Of a DNA stretch of 64,000 bases, positions 41,301-54,800 are shown one piece after another. The notes under the pieces were generated by a model. That model did not search any database. It worked only from the letters and a program-made list of their open reading frames with translations, and was not told the origin of the DNA. The stretch comes from Sphaeroforma sirkka (taxonomy: Eukaryota > Opisthokonta > Ichthyosporea > Ichthyophonida): assembly GCA_001586965.3 (NCBI GenBank), contig LUCW03001354.1, positions 17,501 to 81,500 on the forward strand. Reading direction: 5' to 3'. The position numbers and the translations under genes were made by a program. The number at the start of each line of letters is the position of its first letter. Position 1 is the first letter of the stretch.

Positions 41301-44300
41301 TTAGATTTGATATAGTACTAAGACTAGTGGAAAATAGTAATACCTTGTGTTGGGGGGGGGGAGATCTGATATAGAATTAAATCAAAACCAGTGCAAAATA
41401 GTAATACTCGTTTGTGTTATGGAGGAGTAGATTTGATATAGTACCAAGATCAGTGCAAAACAGTACTACCTAGCACCACACACACCTACCGCTGGGAACT
41501 GGGCGACCAACGGTACCATGGCAAAGGGCATTATTCGTAGTACCGTGCGCATGGTATCGCTTTGTTCCGAGGCTTTGGTTCCCTCGGCTCCCAGTTCAAT
41601 GGCACACAACGTCGTCAGACCAGACAGCACCGGCAGTGCGTAGGTGGGATCGGCGGCTGTGAGGTCACTGAACCACATGGTGCCGCCCTAGGTGTATGTG
41701 AGAAAGTGGAGGAAGGAAGGGCCTTTAAATGGGCATTCGAGTACACATGGGGCATGTATGTATGGGTTGACTGAGTGTTACACGTGGACATAGGATAGAT
41801 ACTACGAGCAGTGCGGAACAAGGGAGCCGGCGGCTGTGAGGTCGCCGCACCACATAGTATCGGCCTATGTGCATGTTAGAAGTGAAGGAAGCAGAGGCCT
41901 TCAAAACGGCCTTCAAGTATACATGGTATCGGCCAATGTGCATGTTAGAAGGGGAGAAGCAGTGACAGCCACATACACAGCGTGTCCCGTAGGGGAGGTC
42001 AACGTTTACGAATTCAGAAAGGAACACTCGAACTCGCCTGATATGCATGACAGACAGTGAGGAAACATATGGTTTAAATGCTCATTGTGCATGTATGTGA
42101 TACTCTTAGATTTCACCAGTTTAGCAAAGCAAACAGGCTACCGCTCTGCGCGAGATATGTCCCTAACTATACGCTGAAACTATCAAGACTTTACTTAGAT
42201 ATACAATTGGTATACAACTGATATCTTCAATTGGAGAGTAGACTGATAGTAATGTGCATATGGAACTAATATCTACAATTGGAGAGTAGACTGATAGCAT
42301 TGTGCATATGCAATTGATATGTGATACGCCATACAAACCCGAACTAATCGACAGCTGCGATTCGATACAGTGTGGCCGGTGAGGCAATGAAGCACATGGC
42401 ACCACCCTACACACACGTGGGATGTGATATGCCCATGGCACGCCAGTTTGTTTGTTGAGGTCGAATATGATAGGTGCAACATGAATACAAGCACCGTGGC
42501 TATTCATGTGACAAATAGTCAAATAGGTACACACAGCACACAGTCGGCTGCTGTGTTGGCATGGGGCAAGTCCATTACAGACAGGCTCTATATAACGAGT
42601 TTAATACAAACTGGATGTACCTAGTACACTGTATATACCTAGTCCATTATAGATGTATATATCTAGTCCACATATATCTAGACTAACACAAACCTATGTA
42701 CCTTGTCCACTACAGTCGGTGTATACCTAGTCCAATATCTAGTCTGATACAAACTATAAGTACCTAGTCCACTATAGTCTGTATATATCTAGTCTAATAC
42801 AAACTATATGTACCAAGTCCACTATAGTCTGTATATATCTAGTCTAATACAAACTATATGTACCTAGTCCACTAGTAGTCTGTATAAACCTGGTCAGCAC
42901 TGAACGAAGGGGACCTGAAAACGATATACCGGGCGCAGATGTGCCTACTAGTGCTGGTTCAGGTGCATGCCAACCTGAGATTTGCATGCTATAGATCTGA
43001 TGTAGTAGATACATAGACAGTGTTTAAACGCGATACATTAAACGTGGTCACAGTAGTGGTGGCTATGAGAGCTTCAGTCATCTTTTAAATAGTGGTGCAG
43101 GTGTACATCATCGTGAGGTTGGTGTACTATACATCCGATGTAGTAGACACCTAGACATACTGTGTGTTTAAACGCGATACATACCGTGGTCATAGATGCT
43201 ATGGGGGCTTCGGCCATTTTTCGGAGGCCAAAAAACATGCCCATGGCAAAGGGCATCTGCACCATTGGCTGCGCAAACATTCCGGAGTAGGACACATTGT
43301 TCGCAGCCATATGCGCCTGTAAACCAAAAAACAACGGTATCAAACAAAACGTCAACCAAGAAAAAAAAATCAGACAAAACGGTATCAAACAAACTGACCA
43401 AGATCTGACAAACGCGGGCTGAGTGGGATTCGTAATGCGTTGCTATGCACGTTGCTATGCACGTTTGTACCGAACAATAAGTGGAGAGTTGTTTACGACG
43501 GTCAGATCAAAATCCTTCAAATTTGGAACCATATGCTATTGGAGATGCTTAGCTATGAGACAAAAGTACCGAACATTTCGGTCACAACAGGCTTCCACCA
43601 GTTGAGCTCACAAGAGGGGCATATCACACGCATTCCCAAAATGTGTGCCGATCGATCACAATCTGAACAACTTCATAGATAACTGAATCTTTGCTATCAA
43701 GCCGAAATGACTGTCCTCTTCCCGTGCAGGGAGGAATAGATACATATATACATAAATACAGATACATATATACCTAGATACATAGATAAATAGATACATA
43801 AATACATAGATGCATAAATTCCTAGATAAATAGATACATAAATACCTAGATACCTAGACACATAAATACCTAGATACATAAATACCTAGATAGATAGATA
43901 CATAAATACCTAGATAGATAGATAGATAGATACATAAATACCTAGATACATAGTTATATAGATACATAATACCTAGATACATAGTTCCATAGATTCATAT
44001 ACATAAATACACAGATACATAGTTCCATAGATACATATACATAAATACACAGATACATAGATACACAAATAGATACAAGAGATATTGGGCCACTGTGATA
44101 TAGGCAGGTGGTGGGGACGCTGTGTACCTGGTCATACAATTGTCTGTTGACATGCACCCTCCCACTAGTCAATTTGTATAGACGGACCACACCGTGTACA
44201 CACACACGTCTTGATGCCGACCTGTGAGTCGGTGACTTACCCACATCTGACGGTTTACATCGCCCGCCTTGCCATGTTCGCCGTTAGAGATGTGCATCTT

Positions 44301-46118
44301 GGCCTTCTCCGTGTACGCGTCTACCTCGGGCTTAATGTTCTTCATGCCTACGTTGTTCACCTGCGTTTTGCACGCAATGGGAAAGATCTGCAGCAGCACA
44401 AGTGTATGTCATCGTGAGTACCATGATGCGTTAGGCGGAACCTTGGTTAAATATGATGACAGGTGGTCGTGTTACAATGGCCGTATACACTGCAACTACA
44501 TACAGGCACACGCAGAAAGAGGTCAATGCATACTAACTTCTCTCCCGGAAGGACACACACTCCTCTACATGGCGCACAGGCACGCGTCCTTGGTCAGATT
44601 GTATATAACTGTTCCCATGAATCTGAAGCATGTGCAAAGATTAGAACAATGATCTCACAAACTCAGCTATTCAGCATTATGTGTATTTGTATAAAACGGT
44701 ATAGTACACATACCAGCATAGCATTATGTGTATCTGTATAATACAGTGTAGCACACATGCCAGCATAGAATCATGTGTATGTGTATAAAACAGTGTAGTG
44801 CACATACCAGCATAGCATTCTATGTATATGTATGTGTATAAAACAGTGTAGCACACATACCAGCATAGCATTATGTGTATGTGTATAAAACCGTATAGTA
44901 CACATACCAGCATACGCCATGCGACTGTCACAGTCACAATCGTCGCCCACCAGGGCATATCGACGTACACAGAGACGTTCTCCTGTGCGAAACAGTAAAG
45001 AAATACGAATGTCAGTGTGTGCTTGTGTGTGTGGGTGGGTGGGTGGTGCGCATACACTTCTAGTATAGATAATAAATACTAGTTGTCGTCCATGCTGATA
45101 GGGGTTTAGGGTTTAGAGATTGGGGTGTTTTTAGATCTGAACTGGACTCTGAGTTACCGTGATATGCTGCAATCCATATTAATTATGGATGCCCTAGCTA
45201 CCATTCATATTAATCATGGATGCCCTAGCTACCTGTCATATTAATCATGGATGCCCTAGCTACCTGTCATATTAATTATGGATGCTGTAGCTACCTGTTT
45301 AGCTTTGAGAGGTGTTAGTATCTCAAACTTTTTCTCTCTCACAACAAACACACCGACGACAGAAAAGATTGTCAGTATATGTGTAGTGCAACTGCAATTC
45401 TAGTAACGAGAATTGCCTCATACATACCATACATATATATATATATATATATGTATATCACACAAACTGCAGACGCATGCTCCACCAATGCCTATCGACA
45501 CGACAAATAATCACGCCCACCTAAACATCCATACCAGCAATATTCGGACCAATCCTGCAGGTGTGCTACTATCCAGTCCAGCCGCGGCGACCTCACCCGC
45601 CTGAGCACCAGTCGCTAGTACTCGTGTTAGAGGCTCGACTAAGTGGGCTGTTGTGTTGACTACAGTATCGGAGAGTACACCGGACACCCCTGAGAGTGTG
45701 TCTGTCACGGTCTCGACCGCGCCGGTGCTCGTGTGCACGGTTTCTGGCACGTAGAGAGGGTCTGTGGCATTCCCGACTGCAGAACAAGACAGAAAGCCAA
45801 AGATCAAATTCAAACGAATAGCAATGTACTATATATAGATATATATATATATATATAAATACATCATCGTTCCTTGTACTGTGGAAGGCGTGCTTGGTCT
45901 GGTTGTCTTGCCCCGGAGAGCGTATACTACCTGCCCTGCAAGAGCATAGTGTCCGAATATTGAGTACTACTGGAGTGTTACTTACATGTGTTTGAAAGCA
46001 CCTCTTCATTCCCTGGGGCAGAAGAAGCATAGCTGCGCTGAACACCCGCTACTCTCAACAGGCCTATACTCGCACCTACACCGGCACTCGCGCCCCCGAC
46101 GACTGGAGAATGTGTTGG
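38378..46118 (-). CDS. OXA1: Mitochondrial inner-membrane insertase OXA1 (YidC/Oxa1/Alb3 family)
   Basis: Exons in transcript order: 46118-45986, 45776-45535, 44982-44908, 44387-44241, 43316-43185, 41687-41490, 39992-39861, 39008-38949, 38509-38378. All junction phases agree, giving about 416 residues. The protein inserts membrane proteins from the mitochondrial matrix side. Order of features: an Arg/Ala-rich presequence-like start (GLLRVAGVQRSYASSA), a Thr/Val-rich linker, TPAGLVRILL, PWWATIVTVTVAWRMLIFPI (helix 1), the matrix loop, QMPFAMGMFFGLRKMAE, GGTMWFSDLTAADPTYALP, RIMPFAMVPLVAQFPAALLL and YWCANNVVSLSQ. The basic tail (KSRAKRRTNR) suits ribosome binding. The initiator is unresolved: an ATG at 46265 is in the same frame but a TAG lies between, so an unseen intron or first exon is needed. 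Five of its splice borders are duplicated in the introns. Confidence 0.92.
38832..38948 (-). repeat. ~38-bp repeats beside the OXA1 exon 8 donor
   Basis: Three copies sharing CACGTGTGTACGGTCA and GTTCAGAGGTGTGG lie against the donor of the exon at 38949-39008. The donor-proximal copy (AGTTTAGAGGTGCGGCATAC) merges into the splice site, so the array may derive from it. Confidence 0.7.
39975..41270 (-). repeat. Minisatellite of ~52 bp built on an OXA1 splice acceptor, about 23 copies
   Basis: On the minus strand each unit reads TACATCTCCTAG then GCCTTACTACTCTATTCTTC. At the real border (39993/39992) the gene has TACATCTCCTAG then GCCTTGCTGCTGTATTGG. The units thus carry the 3' intron end plus about 18 nt of exon. 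Some units have CTACTAG in place of CTCCTAG and a longer AGCTAAGGAGGTTGT spacer. Confidence 0.92.
41270..41488 (-). repeat. Three ~70-bp repeats just inside the OXA1 exon 6 donor
   Basis: Copies share GATTTGATATAGTAC, AGTG(C/G)AAAATAGTAATAC and TTGTGTTA. They begin about 20 nt after the donor of the exon at 41490-41687 and run up to the next minisatellite. Confidence 0.75.
41672..42430 (-). repeat. OXA1 exon 6 acceptor and two decayed copies upstream
   Basis: The real border (CACCTAG then GGCGGCACCATGTGG) is repeated about 150 bp upstream, ending CATAG then GCCGATACTATGTGG and continuing into sequence that matches exon DLTAA. A third copy about 540 bp further upstream ends GTGTAG then GGTGGTGCCATGTGC. 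All keep an AG. Confidence 0.8.
42180..42305. repeat. Duplicated ~60-bp segment in OXA1 intron
   Basis: Two copies share CAATTGGAGAGTAGACTGAT and GTGCATATG. Confidence 0.85.
42610..42900. repeat. ~50-bp minisatellite in OXA1 intron
   Basis: About six diverged copies sharing CTAGTCCACTATAGTCTGTA and TCTAGTCTAATACAAACTAT. Confidence 0.85.
42960..43200 (-). repeat. OXA1 exon 5 end plus donor, duplicated once
   Basis: The real exon end and donor (GCATCTATGACCACG then GTATGTATCGCG) are matched about 110 bp further into the intron by GCCACC...GACCACG then TTTAATGTATCGCG. In the copy the donor G is replaced by a short TTTAA insert. The shared part extends about 100 nt into the intron (TCTACTACATC words). 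Confidence 0.8.
43735..44075. repeat. ATAC/ATAG-rich compound microsatellite in OXA1 intron 4
   Basis: Irregular mixture of GATACATA, AATACCTA and GATAGATA words over about 340 bp. Confidence 0.95.
44690..44914 (-). repeat. OXA1 exon 3 donor repeated about five times
   Basis: The exon end and donor (CGTATGCTG then GTATGTGTAC, with exon end at 44908) is followed by four more units of 44-52 bp, each with CTATGCTGGTATGTG and GTTTTATACACATACA. Every copy keeps an intact GGTATGTG. Confidence 0.9.
45165..45300. repeat. 38-bp repeats in OXA1 intron 2
   Basis: Four copies sharing CATATTAATCATGGATGCC and CTAGCTACC. They do not match a nearby splice border. Confidence 0.9.
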
Positions 46119-48804
<2,686 letters not shown>

Positions 48805-51800
48805 ATGCTTTCAGCACAACTACACCTGATGAATGCACACGACAGACACATTGCGCACACACAACCCACTGCTAAAGCACACACTGCCGAGCATCGCATG
48901 GCGCATACCCAGCCTGTGGTGCGACGTCGGCACTTGGGCCTGTCGCGTCGACCCGTACACATACAACACGCTCGCGAGGAGAGATACGGTTACAACCAAG
49001 CTATATCACACAAGACTAATGTAGTTGTTGGTGTACATGACGATGTAGATGTAAATTTAAAGTCAGGGTGCGATAAGGGCAAGTACACACGCGGCAGCAT
49101 CTCACAACATGCTGGGTCGACTAAGGTGAGAAGCGATGGCGAAGGTCTGGGCCACACAGCAGCGACAACAAACACAAAGGGGGTGGCGCGTGCTAGTAGC
49201 GAGCTTGATAAACTGATACGGAAGGATGGTGCAGTCAGCGTCCACGGGACATTCAGTACCAGTGATAAGGTAGTTGTCCGCGATTCTACAATGGAATCGG
49301 CTGCAGGAGATATCCCAGTTATCATAAGCGATAGGCAAGTACCTGCCCATATACCCGAGAGCTCGGAGAAAGAGGCTCACAAACCTGCCAAGCTCTTGCC
49401 CACTGGAAAGGTCAAAGCAAACAGTGCATCGACACTCATCACTGATCTGGTGGCCGGAAGTGGTGCAGCAGTATACGACACGAAATTCGACAAAGCACGT
49501 GGTGCATTAGCAGCCAATGCTGAAGCGGTCGCATCGGAGGGTATGTGTGTGGACAGCCGTGTGGTCGAGGACTGTCGGCGGATAGCGCAGATGCTGTTCA
49601 ACCAGAAGTGGGCCAAGGGCTTCATTGAGGACGCGGGTCTGGACAACCAAGGATGCTTGAATGTATGTAGGTACTGTTTGTTACCCAGCGCCAGTGTTTG
49701 TTACCCAGCGCCTATAGCTGGGAGATGTGTGTACATGCCATGAGTGTGTGTAGGTATTGGGGTTTCCATGGAAACCTATCGTGTGATCTTATGCCTATTT
49801 TAGGGACCCCTCGTGTGCATGGAAAGCATACTGTCTTTTGGCTGTATTTGGTTGGGTGTCCAATGTCTCGTTAACTCGTCGATGTGTATCGCTGGTCCTA
49901 GCGATCTATTCAACCCGTACTATCGGGCAAAATGGCCTATATAACTTTCTCCCGCGTGAGTCCGTTGTGGAGAAGGCGTTTGAAGTCGAACTGACCAAGA
50001 GCACTACTTAGTTAGTACTTACATCGCTTTATCGCCATCCCGAATATACACGTGTAGTAGGTGCATATGGATGCAGTAGGTGCACCCATGTGCAGTAGGT
50101 GCACCCATGTGCAGTAGGTGCACCCATGTGCGGCAGGTGCACCCCTATCCATACATTATAGGCCATACGATGCCGAAACTAACACGGTCAATAGTCTTCC
50201 TGACTGCTCTCCGTCTGGTCAGTTCCCTGCCCCCTCCATCTAGTCATCCCCACTCTTATGTTTACTTCAATAAGGAGTTGCTATGCGCACCACCCATCCA
50301 CTGCTCCTTGGATGGTGTCTGTGCTTGCCCGTCAGTGTGTCTTGTTCCAATCCAAATGGCCCGATGCTGCTCATGTCGCAGCTGTGCATTATCCACTGCT
50401 TTGCTTAGTGTTTGCTTAGTGTCGCTGACTGAAGAAGTCTATTTGCCGTGTGTGCCAGGTGCCCCTCGGGTGGGGTTCTCAATGTCTATCGCATATTTGT
50501 ATAAATGACCTAAGTTCTTTGTTCTCGGATTGGGTCGCAATAGCACCGTGGGTTATTATCTCTGCGGCAGTGGGGACGTTATCAGTAGTAAGGGACCCTC
50601 TCTGCAAATACATTCTAACAATCATATGCTAACACAATAATCGACCGCTCCGATTCGTGCACTGCCCGTCTCCCACGAACTCACCTACCTACACACCTAC
50701 TCACAAAGATCACTGAGATCCTAGCCAAGTCTAAGAGTGGGGCCTACACCAGTGTGTCGCAGCTGTCAGAGGATATCTCCAAGACGATCCAGATGTATCT
50801 GCAAACATACGCGGCCGATTCCAAACCCGGGCGTATGGCCACTGAACTGCAGCGATGGGCAAGGCATCTTCTGGAAACGCGCTACAACGCCAGCCTCTCG
50901 CCTGGACGGCCAGACAGGCCATGCGCGACTGCAGCGACGGTATGCGAACTAACTCAGTGTATGCACTATCTATATACCTTAAACAGTGGTCTGATTACAC
51001 ATTATCTACACACCTCATATTTTCGACTATCCTGTCAAGTCTTCGTGGTTTGGGTTGTGGTTTTGCTGTAGTGTGTAGCCTGCAGTTGTCCTTGCTGTGA
51101 CTAAACGGTTCTGGGTTGCGCCCATGCAGTGCCTGGTCGTGCAAGTGGTAAGTGTCATATCGCTTGACTCTGTTGAACCGTGTATTGATCTATGTGGTCA
51201 CTCGCATGGCTGGGCTACAGGCGTGGCGACTGAACTGATTGTCTCAAGATTGTCTCGTCCTTTGGTCCTTTAGCACGCGTCAGTTGGTGTTGTATGTATG
51301 TATAATGTTATCTGAAAGAGTTCTGAATAGCGCCTATGAGACTCCCCGCGCTGCGCGTGCTTGCGCATACTTTCAAATATACTGGTATAGCAGGTACTGT
51401 TTGAGGCCATTTGGCGCCCCGGTGTGGCTGTAGTATTTAGCACTGCCTGATATCGCGAGCGTGTACTATTGTTTTTCGTCAGTTTCCATTACGTTTATTT
51501 GTCCCGTACTGAATTTACTATCGCGATCATCCCTTTTCAGGTGCCTAAACATACCCCGCCCGGAAGATCGGCAGCTAAGGTAACGCAGCCATCGATTAAG
51601 CCCGCCGAGTGTCTTGGGGTTGTTGGGCATGATCACCACCGGCGTGCATCTGCAGAGAACTCTGCACCCGAAGCTGGCTCGGCGCCTATCACCACGTACA
51701 GCAGCGAACTTAGACAGCTCGTTGAACAGCCAGTAGATGCTACTAGTGTGCGCGATCGCACTTATAAGCGACGGGTATCTGGCGCTAAAACTTGGGCGCT

Positions 51801-54800
51801 ATCGCAACCATCTCCTGAGGACACGAACCAAGACACTACCAAAACTCATGCGAATATACAAACGAACCATATAAGGAAGGGTGGCCAGAGTGACCCTGGC
51901 GTAGCGAACAAGGCAAGCACGGGAGAAGGTGCATGTAGCACCGCCGGTGCAACCGTAGCCACGTACCCAAGCAGCACGCACACCACAACACAGACGGACT
52001 CATCAAGTGCTGAGGTAACGGTTTGTGCCGCAGCGCATGACTTGAACCCGCTAGCACCCACCAGGGACACGCAGCTGCTGGGCAACCCAGTACCTGCAGA
52101 TACAGGCAAACCACACAGGGTAACGAAAGGCGAAGGTACTACTCTGACGAGCACGGTATGTAGTGCTTCTGACCTCACAGACGGCAGGGAGAAACCGCCA
52201 CAGAGCAAGGCAAGTGCACTGTCAGAGGCTAGGGATGATGGCGCAACGATTCGCCGCTCCAGCAGGCTGCTCGATCGGGCTTCAGCCTCGTCAGGGATAG
52301 TATCATTATCGCAAGCACCCACACGCGCACTCACACCTGAGCATTCGCCATCTTCTGTCTCTGGTAAATTTATATCTGGAGGAACGGGGTCTGAGGATGC
52401 AGGTGAGTCCAAGACATGTGTCCAACCGGCCTCGGCAGCTGAATTGGCTGCTTCAGACAAGCCCTCGACCACGCTCAAGCAGCTGAAAGCGCTGGCTTTG
52501 TCTTGCGCAACAATCGGAGAGTCTGGTGACACGAATGCCCCAGTCAAACCAAAAAGGGCTTTTTCACGGGAGGATCTGGGTCGCACCAAGAAGCATGCAA
52601 CGCACCACAAGAAACATCAGCGGGTGAGTAGTGGCCGTGGAACCCTGCATGCGCTGTGGGGCCAACTGAAACCCACGTGTGAGACTGACGCCGACGGTAT
52701 ACCGCCTCAAGAGCGCACAGAGCAACTGGATAGGCTGGGTGGGGCAAGTAACAAGTACGGTGCAAAGAGATGCGGTGCTAGTCTCGGGGTACTGGATGCC
52801 AGTACACTTGTGAGCAAGGATGTGGGCGGGGTAGCGGTTGTGATGCAGAAAGAAGTATCAGCTACGGCAATGACAGGGCTGTCTGGTGATGAGGCCGTGC
52901 TTGACCAGAGCTCGGGCAGAAGACTGGATAGCGACAGGGGCGGGCGAGATGTTACCGAGTGTTCACAAACAGGAACAAGATCACCACAGACTGAGAAAGC
53001 TCACACTCGGAATGGACACTCGCAGCAAGAATGGGATGAGCTGGAGGCGGGTGATAGTTCAGTTGCTATGGAGAAGCGATCGGTACATATTGATGGACAG
53101 GAGAACGAGCAACCACGCGGGAGTGACAAACAGCAAATAATGTACACACGACAAGGACGCAATAAACCACAAGGAAGTAATAAACGAGAAAAAAGTAATA
53201 AACGACAAGGAAGTAATAAACGACAGGTGGAAACGACGCGGAAGGAAGGAGGCCAGCGACGGGGGCGCCCTGAACACCACAGACGCGGACGAACATTGAA
53301 GTTGATGAGGAAATCCAACGAGAAGGTCAAACCATCCAGCCCACCTATTGGCGTAGGCATGACCAGTATGACTACACAGTACACATCGCGTGCTGAAGGA
53401 GAAGCTAATGCAGCGCCACAGAAGTGTGTGCGATTAGACAGACCGAAACTCGATGGGGAGCCTTCGTCCGCAGTAGCCGATACGGCACATAGTCCTGACA
53501 ATAGTCAGACGGAAGTCGCGCCCTCGAGGGGTGGGTTTACCGATCTACCTAGAGCGGTATTACAAAGTGCATTACTCGACGTAGAGACAGCTGCGCGGAT
53601 TGAAGAAGTGTCTCGTTTGGCCGAGAACGATGGACGGCTGAAGGCGATACCAACAGTGGTGCAAGAAACCGCACAGGGAGTCGACCGGGATACAGACTCT
53701 GACCACATGTCCGAAGACATGTGCTCAGTACCAGGACCTGGAGATACACACTTGGGGCTTGGTAGTGGTACAACGGACGCCGAGGACGTGCATGCACCGC
53801 GAGGGCGACTGAGACTTACCCGAGGGCCGGCTAAAGCGACTGGCACCAAGCTACATGGTCGTAGAGAGAGGTATAGTTCCAAGCACAATAGCAATTCAGC
53901 GAAGGATATGAGCTCGACAATGGGTGCGGAGATGGGAGTGAGTATGAGTCGTTTAGTGGAGAGACCGGATGAACAGCGCTGTGGTCTGGCACAGAACGTG
54001 ACGTCCGAATATACTGACTCCTCGGAGGTCCGTGCAAATGAAGCCTATCTGCCGTCACCGTCGACAGATACTACTGCAGCGGTAGTTAGCTGTGTACATG
54101 TAGACACAGGCGAACGCGCTGGTGTGGTGACCGGCACACAAACAGCTCATCATATCACTACCTCTACCCCGTCATGTGGCAGGAACAACAGTGATGCACA
54201 GACAACAAACACCCTGTCGAGCAAGAGACCCTTCAACTACCGTTGCGCTGCAAATAGAGTCGTATCTCATCCAATAAGTGGGCCAGCGGAGAAAGTGCTA
54301 TTCGCGCGCTCCCCATTGAAGCGGTCTCATTCACCTCTGGATTTGAATTTGTCCTTGGACTTGAATTTGAGCTTTGATAAGCCGGCGAGAGAAGGGGCGG
54401 CTGCGCTGGAGTCAGGCAGCAACGCACACCAGATGGGAACACACAGCGATTCAGACGATTTGATGTCACCCATACCACTCTATACACGCACTGCAACAGC
54501 AACTGTTTCGTGCGGAGAGAGTCTTCGCGATACTGTGCCTGCAGAGAGCGATAGGCCTGGCCCCGAGCAGTTGGCTATGTCTGTGCGCCGGAGACTATCG
54601 GTACGCAGACCTAGCACATGCTTTCTCGGATCCAGTGGTGGGCCGAACAACGTCGCAGAGGGAGTCAAAACAAATACAGAAACCCCAACACTCGCCCTTG
54701 TTGCTGGGGGCGTGCACACAGTCTCAGACACAGACTGGTGTGGGGGTGCGAACCCTACACACGTCAGTGTCCATGATAGCGTACGCAGTCAACAGGATAT

